64,000 bases of DNA from Chlorobiaceae bacterium (GCA_013335405.1 JAAXVR010000002.1:1-64000); one strand, 5' to 3'; positions 51,053 through 62,573 are shown, counted from the stretch's first letter. The notes: a model not told the origin generated them from the sequence alone. Numbers and translations are program-made.

Positions 51053-51991
51053 TCATGAGTTCTTCTGGCCGCCCCTGAGACGAACGGCGCTTTTTGAAAG
51101 TCTCAGCCAATCGAAGACAAGCGGTGCGGCAACGAAAATTGACGAGTAGGTGCCAACCAGAATACCCATGAAGACAGCAAACGCGAACCCCCGGATTGCT
51201 GGTCCGGCAAAAATAAAAAGAACGAGAACCGACAGCAGGACCGTTCCCGAAGTAATAACCGTCCTGCTCAGTGTCTGGTTCATGCTCTCATTGAAAATCC
51301 GCTCGTAATCGGAGGGCTTCTGCCCGCGGATTCTTTCCCTGATCCTGTCATACACAACGACAGTGTCGGTAATGGAGTACCCGGCGATAGTCAGGAATGC
51401 TGCAATGATGCTCTGGTCCATTTCAAGCGGCATGAACTCGAATAATCCGCCAAGGATGCTGAAAAGTCCGAGAACGGAGAGAATATCATGAAAAATGGCG
51501 ACGACTCCCGCCGAAGCGAACTTGATTTCAAAACGGAACCCGACATACAGCAGGATTGCAAACAGGGAAGCGATCAGCGCCTTGACGGCGGACCACTTCA
51601 GATCTGCGGCAATGCTCGGTCCAACGGCATCGATACGGACGATTTCATGCCTGTTTCCGGGAATCCTGCTTGTCAGTGCATTGTCGAGCAACGGCTTGAG
51701 TTCCCCTGTATCTCCCTTGAACACCATGCTCAAAAGAAAGGAACGGTCCATACCGTACTGTTTCAGGGAACCCGAAACACCTGCACCATCGAGCGCTCCG
51801 CGTACTGTCGACACATCGATATCCTTTTCGAAGCGGATGACAACCTCTGATCCGCCCCTGAAATCGATCCCATAGTTCAGACCTTTGATGGCAAAGGAAA
51901 TGAAGCCGGACAGGAGCAGGACGATGGAAATACCGTAAGCTATTTTACGATGACCGATAAAATTGAAATTGGTTTTGCTGAAAATCCTCAT
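51053..51991 (-). CDS. secF: Protein translocase subunit SecF
   Basis: The 312-residue protein has six membrane helices, the N-terminal periplasmic domain with GLNYGIDFRGGSEVVI and the SecD/F motif SITDTVVVYDRIRE near 213. With SecD it uses the proton motive force to help export. It follows secD after 22 bases. Confidence 0.95.
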   Translation of the reverse strand: MRIFSKTNFNFIGHRKIAYGISIVLLLSGFISFAIKGLNYGIDFRGGSEVVIRFEKDIDVSTVRGALDGAGVSGSLKQYGMDRSFLLSMVFKGDTGELKPLLDNALTSRIPGNRHEIVRIDAVGPSIAADLKWSAVKALIASLFAILLYVGFRFEIKFASAGVVAIFHDILSVLGLFSILGGLFEFMPLEMDQSIIAAFLTIAGYSITDTVVVYDRIRERIRGQKPSDYERIFNESMNQTLSRTVITSGTVLLSVLVLFIFAGPAIRGFAFAVFMGILVGTYSSIFVAAPLVFDWLRLSKSAVRLRGGQKNS

Positions 51992-52013
51992 TGGTTGAAA
52001 CGTCTATAATAAA

Positions 52014-53912
52014 TTATCCGAAACTCTTGTCATTCAGCTGGTTCTTTCCGAGAAGTCCCTCGAATATTTCCCTGGTCACCACGATGGCGGTAAACAGACT
52101 TGCCGAAGTTCCTATCATGAGCGTCACGGCAAATCCCTGGATAGGCCCGATGCCATAGGTATAAAGAAGAAAGGCGGCGACAAGCGTTGTGACATGGGAA
52201 TCCAGGATGGATGAAAACGCCCTGTCGTATCCCTGCGAGACCGCTCCTGCGATCGATTTTCCTTCAGCGAGCTCCTCACGTACCCTTTCGTAGATAAGTA
52301 CGTTTGCGTCGACAGCCATGCCGATGGTCAGCACGATACCGGCGATGCCAGGCAGGGAAAGGGATGCGTTGAAACCGGCAAGGACGGAAAGCACGATGAG
52401 TATGTTGAGAACAAGTGCGATGTCGGCGGCAATCCCTGCTTTTTTGTAATAAAAGAGCATGAACCCTGAAACCGCGACAAACGCCCAGAGAAGCGAAAGC
52501 ATTCCCGCCCTGATGTAATCGGCTCCAAGTGATGGGCCGACCGTCCGCTCTTCGGTAATTCTCACAGGAGCGGGAAGGGCGCCGGCTTTCAGCACGATCT
52601 CGAGGTCTTTTGCTTCTTCAAGGCTTTCAATCCCGTTGATGACGGAATTGCCGTTCGGAATTTTGGATTGGACGACAGGAGCACTGTAAACAGCGCCGTC
52701 GAGCACGATCGCAACTCGCTTTCCGATGTTCGCTCCTGTTATTCTGGCCCATTTGGATGTTCCCTCCGAGTTCATCGACATAAGCACTTCAGGTTGAACT
52801 CCCTGAGAGCCGAAAGTAGCCTTTGCTTCCGTGATGACACCACCGGTCAGTTCAGGAGTTTTCCTGACAAGGTAGATGGTATAAAATTTCTGTGTTTTGC
52901 TTCCGTAATCGTCCGGTTTGGCGGAAATAAGCAGTTCGGTATCCGGAGGCAGAAGCGCCATGATATCGGCCCTATGGAAAAGGGCGGAGACAAAATCCCT
53001 CGACTGCGCAGTGGTTACCGGGACACCGTACTGGTTGATCCCGACAAGATCGTACAGCGGTTTCGATGACTGACCGGCAACATTGGCGGCTGGAGCAGCT
53101 GGAGCAGCTGGAGCAGCTGGAACGGCTGGAACGGCTGGCACAGCGGCAGCATTCGAAACCGGAGCTGGAGATGCCGTGGTATCTGCTTTTACGGGCAGGG
53201 AAGTGACTGTCGAACCGTTCTGGGCGAGATAGGTATTTATCCGGTCAAGAGTCCTCAGAAGGACTTCCGGTTCCCTGAGAAGCCGGAATTCAAGCTTGGC
53301 GGTACCTTTGAGAAGATTGCGGACCCTGTTTTCATCGGAAACACCCGGAAGTTCGATAATGATTTTCCTGCTTCCCTGCGTCGTTATCACAGGCTCGGCA
53401 ACACCATACTGGTCAATACGATTCCGGATGATTTCCTTTGCCCGGCTCAGGGCATCATCGGATTCTTTCTGCAGCTTGTCAATTATTTCCTTGTCTGAAT
53501 TACGGATATCGTAGAAGTACCTGCTGAGCGGAATGTTTTCTTTTCTGAACTCGGATGCGATCAGATCTATGACTCTGGCATCGCTTGCTGCGGCATTCTT
53601 CCGGACGAGATCCATGATGGAAAAGAATTTCGCGTCCTTGTTCCAGGCCTTCTGCTCGAAAAGATCCACCTGGTCGACTTCCATGACGAGATGCATACCT
53701 CCCTTCAGATCGAGGCCGAGCTTGAGACTCTTCTTCCGCGCGTTTTCAATGTCATCTCGGTGGCTCATGGCGTAGCTCAGGCTGTCACGGGAAGTCCCGA
53801 AGCTTTCGAGCTGTTTCGTGTACATATAGTCCTGCCAGGTCGGAATCAGCGACCAGATCGATACAAGGGTGACTACGGCAATCAGAAAAAGGTTAAAACG
53901 TTTGTTTTTCAT
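52014..53912 (-). CDS. secD: Protein translocase subunit SecD
   Basis: The 632-residue protein has an N-terminal helix, [16 protein letters not shown] near 65, the periplasmic P1 domain with GVADENR-type [12 protein letters not shown], and the C-terminal six-helix part with [16 protein letters not shown] near 540. An Ala-Pro-Val-rich linker with a 9-base tandem repeat (53092-53136) sits in the middle of the periplasmic part (about 255-280), unlike most SecD. It precedes secF. Confidence 0.95.
   Translation of the reverse strand: MKNKRFNLFLIAVVTLVSIWSLIPTWQDYMYTKQLESFGTSRDSLSYAMSHRDDIENARKKSLKLGLDLKGGMHLVMEVDQVDLFEQKAWNKDAKFFSIMDLVRKNAAASDARVIDLIASEFRKENIPLSRYFYDIRNSDKEIIDKLQKESDDALSRAKEIIRNRIDQYGVAEPVITTQGSRKIIIELPGVSDENRVRNLLKGTAKLEFRLLREPEVLLRTLDRINTYLAQNGSTVTSLPVKADTTASPAPVSNAAAVPAVPAVPAAPAAPAAPAANVAGQSSKPLYDLVGINQYGVPVTTAQSRDFVSALFHRADIMALLPPDTELLISAKPDDYGSKTQKFYTIYLVRKTPELTGGVITEAKATFGSQGVQPEVLMSMNSEGTSKWARITGANIGKRVAIVLDGAVYSAPVVQSKIPNGNSVINGIESLEEAKDLEIVLKAGALPAPVRITEERTVGPSLGADYIRAGMLSLLWAFVAVSGFMLFYYKKAGIAADIALVLNILIVLSVLAGFNASLSLPGIAGIVLTIGMAVDANVLIYERVREELAEGKSIAGAVSQGYDRAFSSILDSHVTTLVAAFLLYTYGIGPIQGFAVTLMIGTSASLFTAIVVTREIFEGLLGKNQLNDKSFG
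53092..53136. repeat. Tandem 9-bp repeat in secD (Ala-Pro-Ala/Val linker)
   Basis: Five copies of a 9-bp unit are seen: three of GGAGCAGCT and two of GGAACGGCT on the plus strand. On the coding strand they read as Ala-Pro-Ala and Val-Pro-Ala triplets. The copies are close to identical, so the number could vary between strains without breaking the frame. Confidence 0.9.
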
Positions 53913-54038
53913 TGAGGATATCGCTTTGCGCTCGAAAGAATTAATTCAGCCAATATATAAAATGGGGTAGTGATTAACTAACAATCCGCAGCCCTGCAGT
54001 ATTTGCGTTTTCTCCGGAATCGCGCTGCCGAAAAGCAG

Positions 54039-54064
54039 AAAACCCGGCACGACGGCCGGGTTTT
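54039..54064 (-). terminator. Terminator after fccB
   Basis: A 10-bp stem AAAACCCGGC (54039-54048) pairs with GCCGGGTTTT (54055-54064) around a six-base loop. T-rich tails lie on both sides (TTTTCTGCTTTT on the minus strand). It follows the fccB stop at 54088 and precedes the secD start, so it ends the soxYZ-fccAB operon. Confidence 0.65.
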
Positions 54065-54087
54065 TCCTGCAGATCACCATCGAGGTA

Positions 54088-55386
54088 TTATCCCCAGGTA
54101 TCATGAATGATATTGTTGTACCAGCCTACCGCAAAGCTTGCTTCTTCCTTGAGCTGATCAGCATCTGCATTCATGGGAGTGAGGCCGCCTGCCCCCTGGA
54201 TTTCGACAATACCGTCTGCGGTCAGTTTGTAGACGCCGGCAACAGATATAGCGTAATCGGTACCGATCAGACTGTAACAGGTATTGACCAGAGAGGGTGA
54301 CGCCGGAACCTTGCCCTGCAGCAGCCTGACAATAGCCGCAGCGGCAACCTTGCCCTGGCTGCTCGCGGCGAATCCGGATTTCGGCATGGCACCGGCGACG
54401 CTGGCATCGCCAATCACATGAATACCGGGATGAATGGTTGATTCAAAAGATACTGGATTTATCGGACACCAGCCGCTGGCGTCGGTAAGGCCTGCGTCGA
54501 AAGCGATTTTACCGGCTTTCTGGGGAGGGATGAGATTGATGACATCACCTTTCTCCTCACCGAATTCAGTCGTCACGGTCATGGTAGTTCCATCCAGCTT
54601 TACGATTTTGCCGCCCGTCACACCTGAGCGCCACTCAATCATTCCCGGGTAGAGTTTTTCCCATCCCTGCTTGAACAGACCCTGCTTTGAAAATTTGTCC
54701 TTTGGATCAAGGATGAGAATTTTTGAAAGCGGTTTTTTCGCCTTCAGGTAATGGGCGATGAGGCTTGCCCTTTCATAAGGGCCGGGAGGACACCTGAAGG
54801 GATTTGACGGAGGACAGATGATCACTTTGCCTCCGTTTCTCATTGCATGGAGCTGATTCTGCAGCAAGACGGTCTGGGCCCCTGCCTGGTAGGCATGAGG
54901 TATCTTCGTGTTTGCCAGTGCTTCACTGTGCCCGGGAATCGCATCCCATTTGAAATCGATACCCGGTGAAACGATAAGGCGGTCGTAATTCAGGACCATA
55001 CCGCTTTTCAGTTTGACGGTTCCCCGGGCAGCATCGACAGCAACCGCACTGTCAGCAATGACATTTATCTGGTATTTGTTTCTGAGTACCGCATAGGTCT
55101 GGGAGATATCGCCCATTGTCCTGAGGCCGGCAAGAACCCAGTTGCTGAAAGGACAGGTATGGAAAACCGCTTTCGGCTCGACAAGGGTAACGGAAATGGA
55201 AGGGTCCAGTTTCCGGAGATACTTTGCCGCTGCAGCCCCACCGAAACCGCCGCCGATGACGACAACCCTTTTCGATGCGCCGAAGGCTTTCGAAGGCGTT
55301 CCGAAAAGACCGAGCGAAGCTCCTGCCGCTCCGGTAAGAAGAAGTTTGCTGAAATCCCTTCTTGAAATTTTGTGGCTCATTTTCAT
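54088..55386 (-). CDS. fccB: Flavocytochrome c sulfide dehydrogenase, flavoprotein subunit
   Basis: The 432-residue protein starts with a Tat signal ([22 protein letters not shown]), then [22 protein letters not shown], the FAD-binding part. The active-site Cys are seen near 94 (TCPFSNWVL) and 192-205 ([15 protein letters not shown]). The FCSD C-terminal dimerisation domain follows. It oxidizes sulfide in the periplasm and passes electrons to FccA. It follows fccA after 12 bases and is the last gene of the operon. Confidence 0.92.
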   Translation of the reverse strand: MKMSHKISRRDFSKLLLTGAAGASLGLFGTPSKAFGASKRVVVIGGGFGGAAAAKYLRKLDPSISVTLVEPKAVFHTCPFSNWVLAGLRTMGDISQTYAVLRNKYQINVIADSAVAVDAARGTVKLKSGMVLNYDRLIVSPGIDFKWDAIPGHSEALANTKIPHAYQAGAQTVLLQNQLHAMRNGGKVIICPPSNPFRCPPGPYERASLIAHYLKAKKPLSKILILDPKDKFSKQGLFKQGWEKLYPGMIEWRSGVTGGKIVKLDGTTMTVTTEFGEEKGDVINLIPPQKAGKIAFDAGLTDASGWCPINPVSFESTIHPGIHVIGDASVAGAMPKSGFAASSQGKVAAAAIVRLLQGKVPASPSLVNTCYSLIGTDYAISVAGVYKLTADGIVEIQGAGGLTPMNADADQLKEEASFAVGWYNNIIHDTWG

Positions 55387-55398
55387 TCTCCGGATTGG

Positions 55399-55737
55399 TT
55401 ATTTGTTACGCGAGAATCTTCCGAAATACTCGGCGATAAGCCGGATTTCGGCATCGGTATATCCCTTGGCATGACGGCTCATAACCGTCGAATAACGAGC
55501 CCCGGATTTGAAGGCAAGCATTGCTGATTCGATGTACGAAGTACTTCTTCCGTTTATCGGCGGAATAAGGCCGACGCTTTTACCGTCCGTACCGTGACAG
55601 GATGAGCAGGAAAGCGAGAGCACCAGGCCTCTGGGATTGACTTCCGACGTGTTTGCTGCCGAAGCAACGCTCCCGGGTAACAGTGCTGCCGCAGAGAATG
55701 CACATGCAGCCAGCCACAATCTGAGATTTGCAGCCAT
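55399..55737 (-). CDS. fccA: FccA, monoheme cytochrome c subunit of sulfide dehydrogenase
   Basis: The frame opens at 55836, but a start at 55737 gives 112 residues with a clean signal peptide (residues 1-27; [10 protein letters not shown] before ANTSEV). The heme site is CSSCH near 46. The distal Met lies in [11 protein letters not shown] near 87. It is the electron acceptor of FccB. It lies between soxZ (88 bases) and fccB (12 bases). Confidence 0.88.
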   Translation of the reverse strand: MAANLRLWLAACAFSAAALLPGSVASAANTSEVNPRGLVLSLSCSSCHGTDGKSVGLIPPINGRSTSYIESAMLAFKSGARYSTVMSRHAKGYTDAEIRLIAEYFGRFSRNK

Positions 55738-55825
55738 AACGAGGTTCTCCTTGTTGAAGTGAATGAAAGTATACATAAAAAGGGTACTACACAGGCTAGA
55801 GGCACAACAGTAAACGCACAGATTA

Positions 55826-56134
55826 TTACAGAACAACGATCTCCGAGGAAAACCGCACGTTTTTACTGTCGGTGAATGTCACGTTCAGCACATCACCTTT
55901 TTTACCGTTGAAACGGAATTGAAGAAAAGGATCTTTTGAAACTGAGGGGCCAAACTGCAGATCGAAGAGATGCGCCCCGTTCAGCTGAACAATCCCTGTT
56001 TTCAGAAAATGTGCAGGCACAAGATTCCCCTGTTCATCCTTCCTCGCTCCCGACTCGTTCGGGTGAGAGATGACCAGTTTCATCGAAACGACTCCATTTT
56101 CTTCCCTGGCAACCATTCTAACACTGTCGCTCAT
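55826..56134 (-). CDS. soxZ: SoxZ-like sulfur-carrier partner protein
   Basis: The 102-residue protein has the SoxZ fold ([30 protein letters not shown] and the end [12 protein letters not shown]). It is the Ig-fold partner of SoxY in the periplasm, and has no signal peptide because it is exported with SoxY. It follows soxY after 30 bases. Confidence 0.85.
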   Translation of the reverse strand: MSDSVRMVAREENGVVSMKLVISHPNESGARKDEQGNLVPAHFLKTGIVQLNGAHLFDLQFGPSVSKDPFLQFRFNGKKGDVLNVTFTDSKNVRFSSEIVVL

Positions 56135-56164
56135 AGAAAAATATCCTTTTACTGATTGATTAGC

Positions 56165-56602
56165 TTAACAGGCCTGTGCCAGGACGTTGACATGAACGCT
56201 CGACATAAGGTATTGACGCCCGTCCCAGATAACGGCATGAAGGGATGAGCTCTCCTTCATCTTTATATTGAGAGCAAGCCAGGGCTGCGCATTGGCTTGC
56301 AGATTACAGACAAATACGAGCGGGGTCAGGTTTTTCTCGACAAAAAGATAAATCCGCTCGCATTTGATGGCAGAATTGATCTCAACAGGCACGGAAGATC
56401 CATCCGATGCTACAGGCGGAGCCGTGATGGTCAATTTGTCGGTTTTCGCAATATCTGCCGTACCGAGCGCATTACGGAACGCATCCTGAATCGGCACCTG
56501 CTGAAAATATTTGTCCATCCATTCCGCAAACAGTTTTCCGGGGCGGGCCAGCAAAAAACCGCCAAGCAGTATGCAGGAGGCAAGGAATTGCCTTCGTTCC
56601 AT
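56165..56602 (-). CDS. soxY: SoxY-like protein with non-canonical C-terminus
   Basis: A longer frame opens at 56701, but a start at 56602 gives 145 residues with an RR-type export signal (MERRQFLASCILLGGFLLA). The core has the SoxY pattern DAFRNALGTADIAKTDKLTITAPPVASDG and VPVEINSA. Canonical SoxY ends in GGCGG, where the Cys carries the sulfur. Here the end is VHVNVLAQAC, a single Cys as the last residue with no Gly pairs. It is first of four genes soxY-soxZ-fccA-fccB. A sulfur-carrying role for the end Cys is possible but unproven. Confidence 0.75.
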   Translation of the reverse strand: MERRQFLASCILLGGFLLARPGKLFAEWMDKYFQQVPIQDAFRNALGTADIAKTDKLTITAPPVASDGSSVPVEINSAIKCERIYLFVEKNLTPLVFVCNLQANAQPWLALNIKMKESSSLHAVIWDGRQYLMSSVHVNVLAQAC

Positions 56603-56893
56603 TGGCTTATTATGATTAGAATGGATATAATAGAGGCCTGCGACAAGCGGGCACGCATAAAGGATAACAATTATTAAATATATAAAACACCTTGTTTCCA
56701 TGCAATATATTTCTTAGCACTTACCAGCAGAACGCGACTCGATACGGCAATAACACATCACACAAATCAGAGAATGATGTCGGGAACAAAAAGCATGAGA
56801 GGAGCATTCGACAAGATAAGTTAAAAAGAACGGAAAATGGCGCGAAAGGATTTCAAGTCTTATTCACCAGCATTGACAAAGATTGACAAAATA

Positions 56894-56909
56894 TGTTTCA
56901 CGTGAAACC
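56894..56909. promoter_or_regulatory. parS-type centromere site (one mismatch)
   Basis: TGTTTCACGTGAAACC differs from the 16-bp ParB-binding consensus TGTTTCACGTGAAACA only at the last base. It lies 12 bases upstream of the mnmG start. It is matched by a perfect copy after mnmG at 58798. Confidence 0.85.
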
Positions 56910-56920
56910 TTTTACAGGAA

Positions 56921-58786
56921 ATGTATGACATCATAGTTGCGGGAGCCGGACATGCCGGATGTGAAGCCGCCCTTGCGGCCGCAAGAACAGATTGCTCCTG
57001 CCTCCTTGTGACAACCGACATGAACGCAGTAGCAAGGATGCCATGCAATCCTGCGATCGGTGGAGTGGCAAAAGGGCAGATTACGAGGGAAATAGATGCT
57101 CTTGGCGGTGAAATGGCCAGGGCTATCGACGCGACAGCCATTCAGGTACGAATGCTCAACAGAAGCAAGGGGCCTGCGATGCATTCGCCCAGGGCACAGG
57201 CCGACCGTGCTCTTTATTCGGCATACATGCGAAATGCTATCGAAAATGAACGAAATATCGATATCGTTCAGGATACGGTTACAGGTATCGAATGCATTTC
57301 CGGAATATTTTCGGGTGTACGGCTCTCTACCGGCAGGGTCATAGCCGGGAAAGCCGCAATATTGACCTGCGGAACGTTCCTTAATGGTCTTATCCATATC
57401 GGAATGACCCAATATCCCGGAGGCAGAAGTGTTGCCGATCCCCCGGTTCATGGTCTCACGGAAAACCTTGTCGGATACGGGTTCAGATCGGGACGCCTCA
57501 AAACAGGGACCCCGCCAAGAATAGATTCGCGCAGTGTTGATTATACCCTGGTTGAGGAACAGAACGGAGACGAGGATCCAATATATTTTTCTTTCGAATC
57601 AACTCCTTGCGAAAGCCGCAGGCAAATCAGCTGCTACATAACGAAAACAACACCTTCAACCCATTCGATACTGCAAAAAGGGTTCGAGCGCTCTCCTCTT
57701 TTTACCGGAAAAGTCAAAGGCATCGGTCCGAGATACTGCCCCTCTATCGAAGACAAAATCTTTCGTTTCCCACACAAGGAGAGCCATCATATTTTTCTTG
57801 AACCTGAAGGGTTCGACACCAACGAGATGTATGTCAACGGTTTTTCCACCTCTCTTCCGGAAGATATTCAGATTGAAGGCCTCAGATCAATTCCTGGTCT
57901 GGCTGATGTCAAAATGATACGTCCCGGATATGCCATCGAGTATGACTTTTTTTTCCCATATCAGCTTAAACGGACTCTCGAAACCAAAATCATCGGAAAC
58001 CTCTACTTTGCAGGTCAGATCAACGGCACATCAGGCTACGAAGAAGCTGCCGCACAGGGCCTTATCGCCGGAATAAACGCATCTCTCGAGATAAAGAACA
58101 TGAATCCCCTCGTACTGAAGCGTTCCGATGCCTACATTGGTGTGCTGATCGACGACCTGATAACCAAGGATACGAGAGAACCTTATCGTATGTTCACTTC
58201 ATCCGCCGAACATCGGTTAGTCCTGCGGCATGACAATGCCGATATCCGTCTGCTTGATTTCTGTGCTTCTTCAGGGCTTGTGAGCACCGAAACTCTTGAA
58301 AAGAGAAAAGAGAAAAAAAAGAAAATCGAGGAACTGAAGCAATGCTGTGCAAATTCTAAATTTTCATCAGAGGAAATCAATCCGCTTCTTCATAAAAATG
58401 GTTATCCTTTGTCTTCCGGACCCATGACTGCCGTGAACCTGCTTAAACGCCCGGGAATTCACTTCCACATGCTGCTCGACAGCATCGGAAGATTTGCATC
58501 TGTCGTCAATGGAGTTTCTTCCGATCCTTTTGTTCACGAACAGGTTGACATCGATATCAAATACGAAGGGTACCTGAAGCGCGATCTTCTTGTTGCGGAT
58601 AAAATCCTTCGTCTGGAATCTCATCAGATACCGTTATCTTTCAAATACGAAGGAATTGCCGGCCTTTCCAGTGAAGGACGGGAAAAACTTAACCTGCACA
58701 GACCGGAAACTATCGGACAGGCATCAAGAATTCTTGGCGTCTCCCCCTCTGATATTTCCGTTCTCCTTGTCCGTCTCGGTCGATGA
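56921..58786 (+). CDS. mnmG: tRNA uridine 5-carboxymethylaminomethyl modification enzyme MnmG
   Basis: The 621-residue protein begins [20 protein letters not shown] (FAD-binding) and has the signature [19 protein letters not shown] near 190 and [14 protein letters not shown] near 367. With MnmE it modifies U34 in several tRNAs. In many bacteria it lies near the replication origin and parAB, here with parS sites on both sides. Confidence 0.96.
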   Translation: MYDIIVAGAGHAGCEAALAAARTDCSCLLVTTDMNAVARMPCNPAIGGVAKGQITREIDALGGEMARAIDATAIQVRMLNRSKGPAMHSPRAQADRALYSAYMRNAIENERNIDIVQDTVTGIECISGIFSGVRLSTGRVIAGKAAILTCGTFLNGLIHIGMTQYPGGRSVADPPVHGLTENLVGYGFRSGRLKTGTPPRIDSRSVDYTLVEEQNGDEDPIYFSFESTPCESRRQISCYITKTTPSTHSILQKGFERSPLFTGKVKGIGPRYCPSIEDKIFRFPHKESHHIFLEPEGFDTNEMYVNGFSTSLPEDIQIEGLRSIPGLADVKMIRPGYAIEYDFFFPYQLKRTLETKIIGNLYFAGQINGTSGYEEAAAQGLIAGINASLEIKNMNPLVLKRSDAYIGVLIDDLITKDTREPYRMFTSSAEHRLVLRHDNADIRLLDFCASSGLVSTETLEKRKEKKKKIEELKQCCANSKFSSEEINPLLHKNGYPLSSGPMTAVNLLKRPGIHFHMLLDSIGRFASVVNGVSSDPFVHEQVDIDIKYEGYLKRDLLVADKILRLESHQIPLSFKYEGIAGLSSEGREKLNLHRPETIGQASRILGVSPSDISVLLVRLGR

Positions 58787-58797
58787 AATGCATAGCA

Positions 58798-58813
58798 TGT
58801 TTCACGTGAAACA
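58798..58813. promoter_or_regulatory. parS-type centromere site (perfect)
   Basis: TGTTTCACGTGAAACA is the exact 16-bp ParB-binding palindrome. It sits in the 65-base gap between mnmG and the DNA polymerase gene. A near-perfect copy lies at 56894. Confidence 0.92.
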
Positions 58814-58851
58814 TTTTTTATGGCGACTCTCTTCACTCACAGCGAGCAGCA

Positions 58852-61245
58852 ATGGAAAGCATAGTAGACGACATCATCAACAATGAACTTCTTTTCGGAA
58901 AGGACAAGGAAACCGGTATTGTCGGTGCCTACCAGCTTTCCGATACCCATATCAGGATATTCCGACGCGTGGGAGATGCGGTTCTTCAACATGACGAACC
59001 ATTTTTTCCCTATTTTTTCCTCTCCGACAGTGTTTTGCTTGAAGGTTTTGTGCCGGATGACAGAAACAATTTCTGGCTCAAGAAGCTATCAGGAACAAAT
59101 TTTTTCCAATACCTTGCAATTTTCAGGAGCTGGAAAAATTACCGCCATGCCCTTGAATACACTAATAGCCGACGCCAGTCTGATACAGCCGACCGTGCTG
59201 CCCAAAGTTCCCATAACGATCTCAATACACTGCTCTATAACAAGGGGGATGCTGTTACACAGTATTTTCTCCAAAGTGGCAAAACGTTTTTCAAGGGCAT
59301 GCTTTTCAACGACCTGTATCGTATGCAGCTCGATATCGAGACGTATTACAGACCTTCGGGCAATTATGAAAGCAGGCCGGCAATTGGTGAAGACGAAATT
59401 ATCATCATATCGCTCAGCGACAGCAATGGGTGGGAATGTGTGCTTCATTCGAAAGAATCCGGAGAAAAAGCCCTGCTCGAAAACCTTCTCAATGTTATCG
59501 CTGAAAAGGATCCCGATGTCATAGAAGGCCACAATATTTTCAGCTTCGATCTTCCCTATCTTCAGCGAAGGTGCGAATATCGCGGGATCCCTTTTTCCAT
59601 TGGCAGAAACAGTCTTCTTCCGAAATCATACCAGTCGAGCATACGTTTTGCCGAAAGAAGCATTGATTTCACATTTTTCGATATCCCCGGCAGAAATGTC
59701 ATCGATACCCTCTTTCTGGTCCAGAGTTACGACGTATCCAGGCGTTCACTGCAGAGCTATGGGCTCAAGGCTGTCGCGAAGCATTTCGGTTTTGCTTCAC
59801 CCGACAGGACCTACATCGATTACAAGGATATAGCATCATTATGGGTCAACAACCATGAAAAACTCCTTGCCTATGCACTGGACGATGTGCGTGAAACAAG
59901 AGCCCTTTCTTCCCTGCTTTCCGGCAGCAGTTTCTATCTTTCACAGTTGCTGCCCTATACCTATGCCATGACCACTCGCCTTGGACCTGCTGCTAAAATC
60001 GAAGCGCTCTTCATTCGAGAGTACCTTCGCCAGAAACACTCGATTCCAAGACCTTCTTCCGGCCAGCAGCATTCAGGCGGCTATACAGAGGTATTCCTCA
60101 AAGGGATACTCGGGCCTATTGTCTATGCAGACATTGAGTCTTTGTATCCATCAATCATGCTTTCCTGCAACATTTGTCCTAAAAGCGATGCATTGCGTGT
60201 TTTCCCGGTCATTCTCAGTGAACTGAAAGATCTCCGCTTCAAAGCCCGGGATAAATCACGTGATGCTGCAGATTCCGGAAATGTTTCTCTCAGGAACAAT
60301 TTCGACGCAATGCAGGGTTCCTTCAAAATCCTCATCAATGCCATGTACGGGTATCTCGGGTTCATTGCAGGAAACTTCAACGATTTCGAGGAAGCCGACA
60401 AAGTGACATCTACAGGCCAGATGCTTGCAAAAAAAATGATCCACGAGTTCGAATCACGCGGCTGCAGGATCATCGAGGTCGATACGGACGGCATTCTTTT
60501 CATCCCTCCTCCCGGCATAGAAACAGAACAGGATGAACGGACCCTTGTCAGCGAAGTTTCCGATCTCATGCCCGATGGGATTAAAATCGGTTTTGACGGA
60601 CGATTCAGGAAGATGATCTCCTACATGAAGAAAAATTATGCTCTTCTCGGTTACGACAACGTCATGACCATGAAAGGCTCTTCACTTACAAGCCGAAGCG
60701 GAGAAAAGTTCGGACTCGTTTTTGTCAGGCTCGGTTTTGAAAAACTTCTCAATGAAGATATACAGGGTCTTCATGACCTTTTTATTGATTATCGTAATAG
60801 AATCATCAATCATGAACTCGATGTTTCCGATTTTTCAAGGACTGAATCCCTGAAAAATACGATGGATCAGTACGTTGAAGATCTTAAAGCAGGTAAACGT
60901 TCAAAATCCATCGCATATGAAATTGCTTTGAAAGCCGGACCTGGAATTACGAAAGGGGACAGGATAACGTTTTATGTTTCCGGGACAGGGACAGGATCCT
61001 CTTTTTATGACAAAGGGAAACTTGCATCTGAATGGAAAAAGGATAATCCCGATGAAAATATCCATTTTTACCTGAAGCGACTCGACGAACACTGCCAGAA
61101 ATTCCTCCCTTTTTTCAAACCTCAGGATTACAGCACGATTTTTTCAGCTGATACCCTTTTTTCATTTTCTCCTCAGGGAATCGAAATCCTCAGGGAAATA
61201 CGAAATACCGATCTTCCGGCTGCAGGTGGAGAAATGCCTTCCTGA
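58852..61245 (+). CDS. Family B DNA polymerase (Pol II-like)
   Basis: The 797-residue protein has the three 3'-5' exonuclease motifs: DIET near 160, [12 protein letters not shown] near 225 and YALDDVRE near 340. The polymerase motifs are A ([10 protein letters not shown] near 426), B ([12 protein letters not shown] near 491) and C (VDTDGILF near 542). Motif C reads D-T-D-G instead of the usual D-T-D-S, and motif B has Ala in place of Ser; the metal-binding Asp residues are kept. It probably serves in repair or translesion replication. It follows mnmG by 65 bases. Confidence 0.88.
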   Translation: MESIVDDIINNELLFGKDKETGIVGAYQLSDTHIRIFRRVGDAVLQHDEPFFPYFFLSDSVLLEGFVPDDRNNFWLKKLSGTNFFQYLAIFRSWKNYRHALEYTNSRRQSDTADRAAQSSHNDLNTLLYNKGDAVTQYFLQSGKTFFKGMLFNDLYRMQLDIETYYRPSGNYESRPAIGEDEIIIISLSDSNGWECVLHSKESGEKALLENLLNVIAEKDPDVIEGHNIFSFDLPYLQRRCEYRGIPFSIGRNSLLPKSYQSSIRFAERSIDFTFFDIPGRNVIDTLFLVQSYDVSRRSLQSYGLKAVAKHFGFASPDRTYIDYKDIASLWVNNHEKLLAYALDDVRETRALSSLLSGSSFYLSQLLPYTYAMTTRLGPAAKIEALFIREYLRQKHSIPRPSSGQQHSGGYTEVFLKGILGPIVYADIESLYPSIMLSCNICPKSDALRVFPVILSELKDLRFKARDKSRDAADSGNVSLRNNFDAMQGSFKILINAMYGYLGFIAGNFNDFEEADKVTSTGQMLAKKMIHEFESRGCRIIEVDTDGILFIPPPGIETEQDERTLVSEVSDLMPDGIKIGFDGRFRKMISYMKKNYALLGYDNVMTMKGSSLTSRSGEKFGLVFVRLGFEKLLNEDIQGLHDLFIDYRNRIINHELDVSDFSRTESLKNTMDQYVEDLKAGKRSKSIAYEIALKAGPGITKGDRITFYVSGTGTGSSFYDKGKLASEWKKDNPDENIHFYLKRLDEHCQKFLPFFKPQDYSTIFSADTLFSFSPQGIEILREIRNTDLPAAGGEMPS

Positions 61246-61349
61246 TATTCTTTTTCCTTTCCTTGTTTATTTTTGAGGAACTCTGAGAGACTATTAACGG
61301 TATTAAAAGGGCAAGATATTCATTTTCAAATATTTCCTTTATTTCAATC

Positions 61350-62573
61350 ATGACAGACGAACATATTCTTCCCATTTCTGATGATGTATTCTGGATCGGT
61401 GTACTCGATCCAGGACTCATCACCTTCGACATTGTAATGGAAACAAAATATGGCACCACGTACAATTCATATTTCATAAACGCTGAAAAAAAAGCCGTTA
61501 TTGAAACGACGAAAGAAAAGTTCTGGCCAACTTATCTATCTAAAATAAAACAAGTTACCGACCCTGCCGAGATACAGTACATTATTGTTGACCACACTGA
61601 ACCTGACCATTCGGGCAATGTACGCAACCTCCTCGCTCTTGCGCCTGATGCAACCGTTGTAGGGAGCGGCAATGCAATCAAATTTCTGCGTGACCAGACT
61701 GGCCATGATTTCAAGTCACTTGTCGTCAAAAGCGGTGATACACTCGACCTTGGCAACAAAACGCTTCATTTCATAAATGCTCCCAATCTTCACTGGCCAG
61801 ACAGCATCTATACCTGGCTTGAAGAAGATCGTCTGCTCTTCACCTGTGACTCCTTCGGCTGCCATTACTGTCATGAAGGCATGTTCGACGATGCAGTAGG
61901 TGATTTCGACGATGCTTTCACCTATTATTACGACTCCATTCTTCGCCCTTTCAGTAAGTATATGCTGCAGGCTATCGAGAAAATCAAACCTCTTGACATC
62001 AGATGCATCTGTCCCGGACATGGCCCCATACTTCGTTCTGACTGGAAGAAATATGTCGATCTTTCCGCCAGGTATGCTTCCCGGGCTATCTCTATGCCAA
62101 ACGAAAAGCGTATCCTTATCGCCTATGTATCGGCTTACGAAAACACAACTGTCCTTGCCCGTAAAATAGCCGAAGGACTCAGCCAGTCCTGCGATTTCAT
62201 CATCGATATCTGTGATATCGAATCGATGCATTTTGCCAAGCTTGAAGATAAAATCGCACATTGTTCCGGAATGATCCTCGGCTCTCCGACCCTTAATCAG
62301 AACATTCTTCCCCAGATCTACCAGTTTTTTGCAGCAGTCAATCCGATCCGGGACAAGGGCAAGCTTGCCGCAGCTTTCGGTTCATACGGATGGAGCGGCG
62401 AAGCCGCGAAAATGATCGAGACCAATTTTTCGATGCTCAAGCTCAAAGTTTTCGATCAGAATGTCATGGTGAAATTCAAACCCCATGAAGCGCAATTCGA
62501 ACAATGCATCGCATTCGGCAAAGCATATGCAGAAAGAATGATCGAAATCTACCAGCTTAGCTGCAACCTTTAG
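61350..62573 (+). CDS. Flavodiiron protein (A-type flavoprotein, FprA-like)
   Basis: The 407-residue protein has a metallo-beta-lactamase diiron domain with HTEPDHSGN near 81, DSFGCHYC near 168 and CPGHGPIL near 223, and a C-terminal flavodoxin domain (residues 255-400; [20 protein letters not shown]). All iron ligands appear to be present. It reduces O2 to water or NO to N2O, which would protect this strict anaerobe. It is monocistronic; a weak hairpin follows at 62591. Confidence 0.92.
   Translation: MTDEHILPISDDVFWIGVLDPGLITFDIVMETKYGTTYNSYFINAEKKAVIETTKEKFWPTYLSKIKQVTDPAEIQYIIVDHTEPDHSGNVRNLLALAPDATVVGSGNAIKFLRDQTGHDFKSLVVKSGDTLDLGNKTLHFINAPNLHWPDSIYTWLEEDRLLFTCDSFGCHYCHEGMFDDAVGDFDDAFTYYYDSILRPFSKYMLQAIEKIKPLDIRCICPGHGPILRSDWKKYVDLSARYASRAISMPNEKRILIAYVSAYENTTVLARKIAEGLSQSCDFIIDICDIESMHFAKLEDKIAHCSGMILGSPTLNQNILPQIYQFFAAVNPIRDKGKLAAAFGSYGWSGEAAKMIETNFSMLKLKVFDQNVMVKFKPHEAQFEQCIAFGKAYAERMIEIYQLSCNL

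Noticed and set aside
59888-59903. Half-match to parS (CGTGAAACA) inside the DNA polymerase gene
   Set aside because: Only one arm matches and the other is unrelated; the codons are those of the exonuclease III motif, so it is chance.
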